Source: Phallusia mammillata (taxonomy: Eukaryota; Chordata; Ascidiacea; Phlebobranchia; Ascidiidae). From it: a stretch of 64,000 bases of DNA. Location: the NCBI GenBank assembly GCA_003260075.1, contig QLIY01000338.1, positions 62,001 to 126,000 of the forward strand. The letters are read 5' to 3'. Each line of letters starts with the position of its first letter. Position 1 is the first letter of the stretch. The notes beneath the pieces were generated by a model. That model was not told where the DNA came from. It saw only the letters and a program-made list of their open reading frames with translations, and ran no database searches. Below are positions 24,808 through 36,900 of this stretch, in pieces. A program made the translations under genes and the position numbers.

Positions 24808-26337
24808 AACTGCTATTAGTTCTGGCCTCTTGACTCGCGAGTAACAACAATGTAACCCGACACCGCAACGTGAGCTTCAAATTGGTGAATCGTGTTCAAA
24901 GGTGCGCCAACCGTTGTGAAAACTAAGGAACGTGAAGTAGGAGCGTCTGAATTGCCAAATGGGTTATTTAGAAATTATTTTGTTTTGATCGTGACCCTGT
25001 AAAGCAGGAGTTCTTACTAAGTATTAATGGCTTAGAAGATTTGCCCAAATGTTTCTGTTTTTGATGCAGACAATTCGTCAACAACTTTCTTGGGTTTTTT
25101 CCAGGACTTCAAACAACTGAAACGTTTTTAAACCTTTAGAGAAAGTGACTTTCAGCATTTCTTGAACAAATAATTGATGAGTTTCGTCATCTAATGACGT
25201 AATGACAATCAATACTAAAACCGAGAGAAATGTAGAAGTGAAGGCGTTGTTGTCGTAATAGATAAGAAACATATAAGAAAAGTATCAAAACTTTGGTTTA
25301 AGGGTTTGGTGCTGGGTATTTCAACAAAACGACAGACAATCTTTCTTTAATTCAAAACAACCGAGATAAACTTATGTCATATTCACGTCATAATATCCTT
25401 TCACGTTAACAATAGACGTTTAATTCTCGAACGACTAACTTAATGTCTTGAGTTGATTTAGCGACGATGTTTAACTATCCTCTGTACATGAATAACCCAG
25501 CAATGTTTATGTCCACAACCGCACACGAAGTAATTTGTGTGTTTTCGGGCTAAACCTAACTACATGGGGTAACGTGCTGTTGTTGAGTCTTGAGTAGGGC
25601 GAGGGGATACGAAGGGGTTGTGGATTAGATCAGACTGGACATCAGATGTATGTTACCGACCTATTTCAATGATCTGATGTGATCGGAAAACGATAAATAA
25701 TAGTGGTGAATATTTTTTTAGTCTCTGCCTTGCCATACGAGAATGCTTGGGAAGCAAATTTGGTATCATTTGGTATGGGCCTGGCGTGCAATGATTGGTG
25801 ATTATTGAGTTGTATGTCTTGTGTAGTTTTGCAGTAATTAGTGAAAGGCCCAGGTCAGAAATCAAACAAACAAATCATCAGTTTTGAAATCTATTGTAAA
25901 CGTTGGACGTTTTTTCAAGCCATTGAAGGACGTTTCTGTTTTAGAAACGTAAAAGGTATTCTTTACTATCTTGTATGGTTGTGAAGTGTTAAGTGCAAAA
26001 ACTACTGGTTGTTGTCAATCATAAGAAGTTTTGAACCCAATTAACCCGATGTTGTTTTTTCCACAGCGTGGTGTTGGGTGTTAATTGTCGTGTAACTAAA
26101 TGTTGTCGCTTGAAAATATAAAAGTGTGAACTGCACCGCGCCGGATTAATACACACCCTCTCGCTCCGGACCAAAACCAATGAGCGTGAGATGAAAAGTC
26201 ACCCATAGTGACGTCATAGAAGAACTAAGAGGTGACGCCGACAACCGATGATAGAAGTTGTCAAGGTCGAAAATCAAAGGACACTGACCTTGAAGTGACC
26301 TTCAACTGGAATTCGTGACCACGTGGTAAGTGCGCGT

Positions 26338-27764
26338 CAACTTATAGAGGGATTAAATTCCATGCGCTTAAAGCAAGAACTTTAGGCATTTGGTTAGTTT
26401 AAAAAATGCAACAAAAGATTTAATCTAAATAAGTCTGAAATAATATTGAAAGTATTTTAGACTTCCTTCTTTCAACGGCAAGTTATAAAGCGATGATGCG
26501 CTTAAGATTAAAAACTCATTAGTTAGAAATACAAAAGATATTTCCAGTTGACTTGTTTCCACACAGGATTAAATTTGTCAAATCAAGCACTTATCCTGTC
26601 AGCAAGTTTGTCACCGTAATCAGATGTTACTGATTAAATTAAATCGGGATTTATATTTAATAGATTTGTTAAGGACTGTACTCTACAGAAATAGATGGCA
26701 ACAAAATGCCTCGGCTTTGATGACACTTTAGGGTGGATGAAAAATCATTGGCAATCTTTAAACTCTTTACTAACTCACGCTCAATCCAAAATTATTTGCT
26801 TAACACTCTAATTTTCCCTGAAATCTCGGCAAATGGGCTACGTTTATCTCACTATACAGACCAGTTATAACATTAAAATGTGTTTTTGTACGACGCCTGG
26901 GTTATAGTCACCTATATTGCGACCTACTTTAAAAAAACGAAAGTTATTTTTCTTAATTTTTTGAAACTGCAAATTGTGTATCTAAAAGTGGTTTTACCTT
27001 CAGGCAAAAACTTTACTCTTGAAGCTAGAAAAATTTTAAACACACAAATTTTGATTTTGGGAAAAACAAGTCATTAATCAAAACCTCACAGGTTGGGGGG
27101 GGGGGTGTCAACTTATAACGGGATTAAACTCCAAGCGTTTTATGCTCGAACTTTAGGCAGTTTGTGAAACTGTAGCAAGTTGCAATTCCATTAAGTCTGA
27201 AATAATAATGTAAGTATTTTAGACTTCCTTCTTTCAACGGCAAGTTATAAAGCGATGATACGCATAGATTAAAAACTCATTAGTTAGAAATACAAAAGAT
27301 ATTTCCAGTTGACTTGTTTCCATACAGGATTAAATTTGTCAAATCAAGCACTTATCCTGTCAGCAAGTTTGTCACCATAATTATATGTTACTGATTATAT
27401 CAAACCATATTTGATTTTAATGTTTAATATGTTTGTTAGAAACGTATGGAATAGATAGCAAGTAAATGCTTCCATAATAGTCACGAAAAACCAATGACGA
27501 TCTTCAGATACTATGCAACACAACTCACAATATCTATTCGCTCATTCCTGATTTGCTCAAAACGCCAATTTCCCCGGTATTATAGGCAATAGGGCGACGT
27601 TTAAACTTGCTTTTACAACGCCTAGGTTGTAAACAACTTATATTGCAACTTGTAATAATAAGACTAAAGTGGTTTTACACAACAACATATTCGCTACTAA
27701 ATTTCAAACGCAAAATTATTTCTTGAAAATAAAAACAAGACATTACTCAAAACCTCACAGGTTG
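26338..27764. repeat. Diverged long pair (about 757 and 659 bp) joined by G11
   Basis: Copy 1 (26338-27094) and copy 2 (27106-27764) both begin GTCAACTTATA and end AAAACCTCACAGGTTG; 11 G lie at 27095-27105. The copies differ by many substitutions and indels, more than the other pairs, although long blocks such as CAGTTGACTTGTTTCC stay identical. Confidence 0.8.
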
Positions 27765-30007
27765 ACAAGAACTTGGCAGGTGAGAATTTGGCAGAAAATT
27801 AAACCAATCAATTATCGAGCTCGGAATCATTCTACGCATTGCTTGACCACCCAGCATGATAGCAGTCAGTTAAACGATTGTTAATTGACACCCGGTGGAT
27901 GGGACAAAGCGCGCTAATGCCTTCACTTTAATCCGTCATTTCGTCAGTTGATGGTTTTGTTTGAAGTGTTTCTACTTCTAGTCGACCTCACTGCTCGCTT
28001 CAATCACTCAACAACAGATGTTTTAGTGAGATTTGTAACCGTGTCCGCAATAGGCGCAGAGAAGGCTACAGTTTGTCAATCTACTAGTTACAGTCAGAAG
28101 TAAAGCGAGGTATTCGGTTGAAGCTTACGGTAGTTTTCGTAAAGATTGAGATCTTTTTGAAAACAAAACAAAATTTAAACCAGACAAAAATGAAGAATTT
28201 AGTGGTTTGCGTTGCTAGATATGATTGACAGTGAAAAACCAGCAGTAAATAATTGTTTGTCACAAATTTACGCAGTGCATTGAAGTTTGCAAGTGCATTA
28301 TGGTTATGATTTACGGAGTTTACTTTAACACGCAATCAGTTTGTTCTGGCTGGCAAAATGGTTTTCCGTTTCTTTCTCGTTTACTCGTTTGCGTAAAAAC
28401 GATAATCATTAGACAGTTTATGTGCAGAGCGTTGGATTGCAGCAACTTGATACCAGCAGCCTGCTTGTGGGGGTAACGATTTGCTTTAAAACTCGACCAG
28501 TTAGTTAGTTTTTTTTAATTTTAAAAAAATGACCTTTAAATATAGGTGACGTCATGTGATCTATTAAAATCCTCGCTTTGATAAACTTGCACAAAACTCA
28601 TTAACGTTGTATCGGTGGGTTTAGTTTGTTTGTGTACAGTGTGTGTGTGGTGTATACAAGTAAAGTGAAGTGGTAACATCAGGTAGTCACGAATATTTAT
28701 GTGGGTCAAGGTTTGTGCTGTTTACCACAAAACTGTTTCCGATGTCACCACAACAAATATCAGTGTTTTTTATCGGTGGGAATTTCCCATCATGCATTTA
28801 TAAAATGAGCTGCAGGAAAGCCCATGACTTTGAGATGAAGTCGGTTTATTTGCACAGTGAGTTATGTTCTAGTGGTTTTGTCATGGGGTCAGATTTGCAT
28901 GAAATCTTCCCACATGAAAACATTAAAATTAAAGTACTTTAAATGTATCATTGACGGTATAATATAAAGCTAATGTCTTGCAGCGATTAACGATGTTTTT
29001 GAGCAGTTAATTTGTGGAAGATGTTGCAAACCATTTTGAAGTTTTACAATTTACCCTCTCTTGCGATTACGCTGATTAGTTTTGTGTTTCGAGTTAGAAA
29101 GGGTTATTCTTTGCAAACATAACTTTGCAAGAATTCATTGCCCCAGTGAGCTCCAACATCAAAAATGTAATAATTTAACCAACAGAGACTTTAGCGAGGT
29201 TAAGTGATATAGATCGTTCATTCATTATAACCACGTTGCAAGGTCAAGGTTGTTGTCATATTTATGACCGTGAAAGTTTGCAGATGTTCCTCAGGCAGGC
29301 AAAGAGAAACGCTACCTTATCGGTGCCCCCTGACCTCGTGACGTCAGCTACATGCGACTTGACTTCGTTGAATTGACTTGAAAAGCCCTCACAACGATTG
29401 GTGAGGGTGCTTGCCTTGTTAAGTGGGTTCAGCGCCGATACGAGTGGCACTCGGATTTTATTGATTTCACTTGTTTTGCCGAGTTGAAGGGAAAACCCGG
29501 AATTTGTGGAATTTTTGTTTTATGGGCTGCTGTTGTTCTAGATGAGACAGATCTGTTTTGGCACCGAAAGAAAAGTGTGTATTAAAAGTTGAGCTGCCAA
29601 AACCACAGATTGGCGTAGAAAGATGTGATAGTGAAAGTGCTTGTAGTGCTGTTGCCAGGGTTGTTCTTTTTCTGCCCAATTCTGTAACTTGTTTCTGACA
29701 TGAAGTTGCGCGTTGGTTTTTTTAAGCAAGTTGTCGAAAGGTTTTTTTTGTTATTTTAATTGCATTTTGACATGCACGCGTCTTTGTAAGCATTTAAATG
29801 CCGGTCACCCTGAGCTCGTTTTGGTATTGTTTTCAAGTTATTACGCAGTTGCGTTTCTTTGGCTAATTTTGACAAGCCTATTAAAGGATTTGGAAAATTT
29901 CACCTGGCAATACTGTTTGTAGTGCTGTTTGGGATGTTTCGTCCGCATAGTTTCATAAACGTCAACGATTTAATCGTGATACTATTCAGAGTTTATTTCG
30001 TTCAGAG

Positions 30008-30115
30008 GAAGATAAACATAGCGACACAAACGGCCCATAAAAATTGCTTGCTAATAGCTGCAGAACGTTCAAACGTTATGGAGCGCAATATAGTGGAGGT
30101 CACAGTTGGTGGATA
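30008..30115 (+). repeat. Dispersed repeat Y, copy 2
   Basis: AAACATAGCGACACAA, CGTTCAAACGTTATGGAGCG and ATATAGTGGAGGTCACAGTT correspond block by block to 15718-15925. Confidence 0.55.
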
Positions 30116-33100
30116 ATGTCTATAAACGCGCTATATTGTAAGGGTTGGTAACCAACCGACAGAAACTTCACATATTTAACGACGTGTTAAAGTGAGTTGG
30201 TGGATTAAGAGCAGCAATACAGCACAGTTGTTCGTGATCCAAACAAAATAGCTAAGCAATACAAGCAATCTCCATTACAAGCTGCAACTGTCGCTACCAT
30301 AGGTTGTAAATCCCTCAACTTTGCGCTGCCGACCATCTGCGCTCGATCGATCTACTCTTGCCCTTATTCTGCGAGGCACCTTTACTATTGGCCAGCTTTA
30401 TCTGATTTGCAACGACCTTAGGAAGACAATTGAAAAGTCGGTCAAAGGTCACAAGGTGTGCACATTTTGTCGTCACTGCGATGAACCTTTAAGGGGGAAT
30501 TGATCAAGTGAACTAGCGTTTGCGGTGTTTGGTGCTGTAGTAAGAATAACTAAATTGGAAGTAATACGTGTTAAAAGTTTTGTGCCTTAAATAGATGTGA
30601 TTATTTGAAAAGATGGAAAATACAGCAAAAGGTTAAACATGTAAAATAAAAAGGATGCATTTTTAATGAGACGTTTTGGCAAAACATTTGTCATCATCAG
30701 TAAATAGTTCATGAGAAAAACAAAAACTGTATTGAAGACTAGGATCGCAGATGCAGCATTGTTCAAAAAAAGTTTACAACAATTTAAAGAATCAATAATC
30801 CTGGCTATTACAGGATTTAGGCAAAGTTCCTCGATTTATTCGAATAGAATTTAAATGACAATTCATTCGTGCCAATCGCGTTCAAAACTTGCATGGGGAA
30901 ATAAAACAGGCTTTTATCACAGGAGACGACCACAAATTGACTTGTCCTAATCCCCCAACGAAGTTTTATCTACAAACAAACCAACGTCACCGACACTGCA
31001 AGTGACGTAGTGAGCCATTGTGATCGAACAATTGAATCGCTCGAGCATGCACCGTTTTCCCGCCAAATGCGTCATAATATCCCGGAATTTCTCGACGCGA
31101 GACGTTCCAGAACAAACAGAAATTTGAATGCAGGAGTCGACACGCAAAAGCAGGAGAGCTTAGTTGCAAGGTTTTATTACGCGTTGCATGGTTTAAACCA
31201 GTTTCATAGCCGACAGTCGCCTTTACAGTTTGTACCAGTTGGACGAAACCATGTTAGAAACCGACAGTTATATCAAACAAATAGACGGGTATTGCACGAG
31301 TGATAATTTGTAATATTGTGTATAAAGTAGTTTTGCAATTCACGGGTTTATAGATGTGAAGTAAAGAGCTGTCGAGCGGCTTCGTATCATAGAAGTTTAA
31401 TCAAACGTTTGCAAGCGGCAGTTTGGTTAACTGCAGTAAATGAAGGTTACCACTAGTTGCTTTACGTAGGCAGCTTTTTTCTTTATTGGCGTGGTGTACT
31501 AGCCAGAAAACAGATAAGATCTTGTTCAAGAACTCATAATTTTTTTATCAGCAGTGAAGAAAAGAAATGTAATATTAACCAAATAGTTGGGAAAAACATT
31601 TCAGGAAATATAGTTTTGCGAAAAACAACTTTGCAATATTGGTTGGTGTTTAAACAACATTAACCTCCTTTCCCGACCAGTTGGTTGCTACTTGATGTGT
31701 GTCACTTCAAAACAGCAATTAGCTACCGACTGCACGCGACAGCGCAAGGGTCAAAGCAATTTAAACCCGCTGTTAACGCACGCTAATGGCTTCGAGGTTG
31801 GAAGGGATTTGTAAAACTTACTCCGCGGCAAAACAAGTCTCAATTTGCGGCTAACCGGAAAGCTGGCGCCCGAAATCTAAACAACACACACCGAACCGCA
31901 AACTTGCTGTGAATTGGTTTGACCTTGGCAGAGGTTAAACGCAATGAGCGCATAACTGGTTACCAGGAAAGTGCATGAGCGCAAGGTACTTCTACGAACG
32001 TTGTAATCTAATCAGGGTTCCCGTTAGTTGGTCTCTAGTCGTAAACGTGAGTTTCCTAACCAAGTTGATGCCACAACCTTTGACTATTTGGAGCTACCCG
32101 ATTCCTTTATACCGACACGTGCTGCTGAAGTCGTAATTGGATAATTGACTACTTTTAGTTTGTTTAACAGCAGCCGAAGTAAAAAACAACAACCACAGTT
32201 TTTAGTGTTTACAAAAATGCAAAAGGAGTTGCAATGTTCTACCAATTTGGAGAAATGCGAAATGATAAATGATTTGAAATTTGCTCAAGTGACCTTTAGT
32301 AAAAATAGATTTTGAAGGAGTCAGTAAAGTACAACCGTAAGAACAGAATCACTAAACGCCCAGTCTCCAGAAATGTTATTTACAAACAACTCATTCTCTC
32401 TAAGCAGCAAGGAAACCGACAATTGAATTCATTTCGCAACTGTTTATCGGCGTTATAGCATTAAGCATTTCCCCGGTGCAACATATACACTAGGTTATAA
32501 TCGTTTAATCGTGAAACGTATAGGATTAGTAAGAGGGAGTTTATTGGCATTGTGGTGGGTTCACACGATAGTTTCAGGCAATCTAAGGATCACAGCAACG
32601 GATTAAAAGCAGTATGGGGAAATGGGTCGCCAGTTTACTACGCCGCGGGATATACCACTACATGATGGCTTGCTGTGTTGTTAAGCTGGGTTGAATGTTG
32701 GTGGTTAATAGGACGAACAGCAGAAGGTTGTCTGAAAAGGTTTAGCATGAATGTTAGTGTGATTTGTACTTTGTATACAACAGTTTTGTTTTGGAAGAGG
32801 CCTGTTTATCAGAAGTGTGGTCCGACTTGATGCTATGGAAGCTTTTTCATGTTTTGTAATTGATTTTATAATGTGATCTTAGGTAGCCTTGTGATGTTTT
32901 GATGGCTGGGCGTTATTTTGTGGCAAACATGAACATTTTATAGCGATTCTAGGCACCAAAAATAGAATAGGCGTGTTGGTGGGACCCTTTGAAATTGCGC
33001 ATAAAATCTCATAAATAGGATTTGCAAAAAGCGAAAATTGTGTTTTTGTTTTGTGCGATGATGTCGTGCGTATATATATATACGCTCAGCTCAAGTTAAG

Positions 33101-33956
33101 CGTTACAGTTCTTGGGTTAGCATTATACTTCAATCAGAGCCAATGAATAGTGAAGTGATAAGCAGATTATTTATGGATAAGGACACCCCATATCAAAGGT
33201 GTGTGAGAAATATGATGTCAGTTGTGAGACGACCAACGTGAAGATTTAAGTGATTCACAATCAACCTGTGGTCCAAGATTTCATATCTCGCCCACGTGTT
33301 GATGGATTTGGCTGGGAATAATACAAGGTTGTCTCAAAAACCAACTCAGACCAGCTATTGTGTTCATACATGCCGAAAAATTAAACTTATCTGATTTAGT
33401 GAGGGTGAAGTTTAAACTTAACCAATAAAAACGCCCTGAATAATTGCCGGTTGAGTAAAAAAAGAAAGTTAAATCAGTAAATCTTGATTTTTTCAAAAAC
33501 AAGGCAAATAAAGTGTTGTCATTTTCGGTTCTGAAAACTATGACAAACATACACATCTTTCTTAACTTTAATTGATAAAAAAGGTTGGGATCGGTCAAGG
33601 CGTTATGTGTATAGCTTAAATATATTGGCTTTTGTTTCTTGTCAGAGAAAAATATGCTGTAAAAGTCGCAGCAGTTGCATTATCGGATTACAGCCAAGGT
33701 TTTTACGAGTTAAATACAATCGATTATCGAAAAATCGCAAGCTGCTATTAGTCCTATATTAAAAGAAAGTGGACAAGGAAAAATCAAGACGAGACTGCGC
33801 AGAAATGCGACGGAATTAAGGCGAAATCAAATCGAATTACCCGTCGAGTGAGGTTGGGAAGAACAAAAGAAACTCAAGTGTCGTGTTTTCTTGCGCAGGA
33901 GACAGACGATCGATTGCTAGGCACAAAAATAACAAGCCGAAACTGAGACTTAAGCG

Positions 33957-36900
33957 ATGGAGGGTTCTTGCGGCGAAGAGAAGGAGTTGGACAAACTGAG
34001 AAAAACTATCGAAGATTTGCGAGCCAAGGCGGAGAGAAGCGGTAACTTTGCCCCCCACACGAGTACACCTAATGGTGGAAATGTGTTCTTTCCTGATGTG
34101 AAGGGCAGTGCAGGTTCGATGCATGTACAAAGCGATAGCTCGTATTCGTCGTCGTCTGATGGTGGAAGTCATTGGGGAACAAACTCAAGACATTACGGTA
34201 AAAAGTGATTAATTACTAAGCTATTATCTGTAAACTCTTGCATGCTTTAACATAGGGATATATAACACCATAAACTATAAACTACGAAAAATATATTCTG
34301 ACTTTTTACACATTTTGTTTTAAAGTTTAGCATTTTTTTTTTTTTTTTTTTTCNTTTTTTTTTTTTTTTTTGATCAGAGAAAACTTTTTTCTAACACTAA
34401 CACTTTTTCTAACAACATGATTCGCAACAGCCATTGGTCTAAAAAAAGTCGGGTTTTATAAGTTAATTTTCACTGAATTTTATCTTTGTCAGACCCTCTG
34501 TCACCAAATGCGAGTAAACGAGTTTCATCCGGAAGTTTGTCGAGCATGAGTTCCCACGCTAGTCACTCAAGCATGTCGTCTTCCAGCTCAGGAAGTAGCG
34601 GTGACAACGACCAGAGGAAGGAAGCAAAGAAGAAAAGATGGGTATGAAACATATTGACCCAAGTTTGAACCAACGTTTTTTTTTATAAATAAAACTCGTT
34701 AGATTTTTTAGAATGCGATCTAAATATAAGGAGCAAAACTGTTAAACATTTCAAACTGACCCGGAATAGCTCCTGTCGTGGGTTCGAATTCCACCATAGG
34801 CTAAATTGTTCTAGCCTGTGCTTTGCCGTATGTGTGAATGCTTCGTGACCGGTTGATTCGGTATAACGCCTTTTATTAGACCTGGCATACCATGATGTAC
34901 CTTTTAAAATGTATTATGTTTAAGTTTTGTAATGATAGTCAAATACGGCAAGACTTAAACTAAACACGCTATAAAACAAAGCATAAGTTGTAACCAATTC
35001 GCAACACAAACCAAAAACTGAGAGAAAAACAAATAACATTACAACTGAGCCACGCATATAGCCAACAAATCCTCTATTTCCGAACCGCTTACCAGAAACA
35101 TGATACACGATAATATTTTGGGGGGGGGGGTCCGAGTTCAGAAACAAATAACATTACAACTGAGCCACGCATATAGCCAACAAATTCTCTATTTCCGAAC
35201 CGCTTACCAGAAACATGATACACGATAATATTTTAATCACCCGCACCTTCTGACCACACGGAGGCGCGCATCTGCCCCAAAACCGCAGACAAACACGGCG
35301 AGAGGAGTCAGCCAGTCAAACGCTTCCCCTGTTCACCATAAACGGAGATATGTTTAAAACAGGGCGCTCCAAATATCGTGATGGGATATATTGGGTTAGT
35401 AATGATCCCCGGTAAACCCTGATGTAGGGGTTAGAGAGCGAGGAACAGAACAGTGGGGATATGCTGAAATGAAAGTCCGATAGCGTCTAATAGTTTGTGG
35501 TTTAACTACCTGTGGTATCAAAGTGGGATTAGTTTGGAATTCCTACAAGATTTTTTTGAAATAACCCTAACGCAGTATCGCAACAGCGATTTGGAAAAAC
35601 GCATAGTGGTCAAATACTCAACACTTTTATTGTTCGATTTTGTTCTGGACACTGCTTAAATTATGCCTCCCTTGAGACTTTTTAAATGACTTTTACATCC
35701 ATACAATACTTGATTTTTTGGCCTAAATATTACTAAAGTGCACAGCTAAATGAAAGTATACAAGAAATCAATATTTCTTCACTGTTTCGTGTTACTATTT
35801 CAAAACAGCCAATTGTATATTTTGATTTCAATATATTCTCCTACAGCTTCCGTTAAAGTCGGCTTTCTCACGTGGCGGCAAGTCGTCACAGTCGAGTGGA
35901 GTTCAGGAATTCACAGACGGTGAGGACTCTGGGTGTCCGATATCTCCCACAACCTCAAGACGAATCCTGCATAACCCCAGGTGAGCCTAACCCCGCGGGT
36001 CAGAAGTGTGGGGTTACTTTAGGTCACAGATGTTGTTGACCTTTCGGTAAAGGTGACATATTTTTGTAGTTGGGATAATTGAATTGAAGAAACCCAACAG
36101 GTCTTGTTGAATAAGCCGAGCACATACAAAAACACGAATATATTACAAATTGTGAAACAAAAGTGGGTGCATTTAGAAACAATAATAAAGTAAAGATTCT
36201 TATGGTGGGGTTCATCAAAACATAACATCAACTTTTTCTCAAGTTCTTCTTATCCCATAAACTAGTTCAACGTTGGGGGGGGGGTGCACATATAAAAACA
36301 CGAATATATTACAAATTCTGAAACAAAAGTGGGTGCATTTAGAAACAAGAATAAAGTAAAGATTCTTATGGTGGGATTCATCAAAACATAACATCATTTT
36401 TTTCTCAAGTTCTTCTTATCCCATAAATTGTTTCAACGTTTAATTAGAAAGTGGAAGAAGTATAAGTCGGATCAACCAGTAAATTACTAATCCCTCAATA
36501 ATGCAATTGTAATGAGCAGAGGCCGAGATGAAACAAGTGTAGTGTAATCTAATAACTCGATTAATTGGATTTAATTTTTTAAACCGATCGCATTATTATA
36601 AACCAACCACAAAGCATCAAATATCTAATTAACCAGGAATAAACGCGACCCACTGTGATAAACTATATTTGCAAAAACTCGCCTTAACAAACAACTAAAT
36701 CTTACATACTAAAAATCAATACAGAAGAAGGTGCCTGAAGGCATTTTGTAACACTCGTTTGTCCGTGAAACGCTAAAAGTGTTATTTCAGGGGGGGGGGC
36801 TAAAACGCGACCCACTGTGATAAACTGTGTTTGCAAAAACTCGCTTTAACCGACAACTAAATCTTATATGGTAAAAATCAATACAGAAGAAGGTGCCTGA

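Larger units (their letters stand above)
24063..33956. other. Intergenic DNA, no supported gene
   Basis: No coding exon or RNA gene was recognised. Two G-run duplicate pairs (24455-24807, 26338-27764) and repeat Y copy 2 lie here. About 28.0-33.9 kb has no G runs and looks like ordinary AT-rich DNA directly upstream of the NAV-like gene, so it may hold its regulatory sequence or untranslated exons; this is inference. Confidence 0.55.

Noticed and set aside
2127-33600. Many 60-136-codon frames in the 31-kb gene-free region, including 13007-13267, 18273-18683 and 28670-28942
   Set aside because: No recognisable domains, no splice continuity, both strands equally populated; several overlap repeats or G runs.
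33837-34172. 111-codon minus-strand frame opposite NAV exon 1
   Set aside because: Shadow of the plus-strand NAV exon, whose coiled-coil sequence is conserved.
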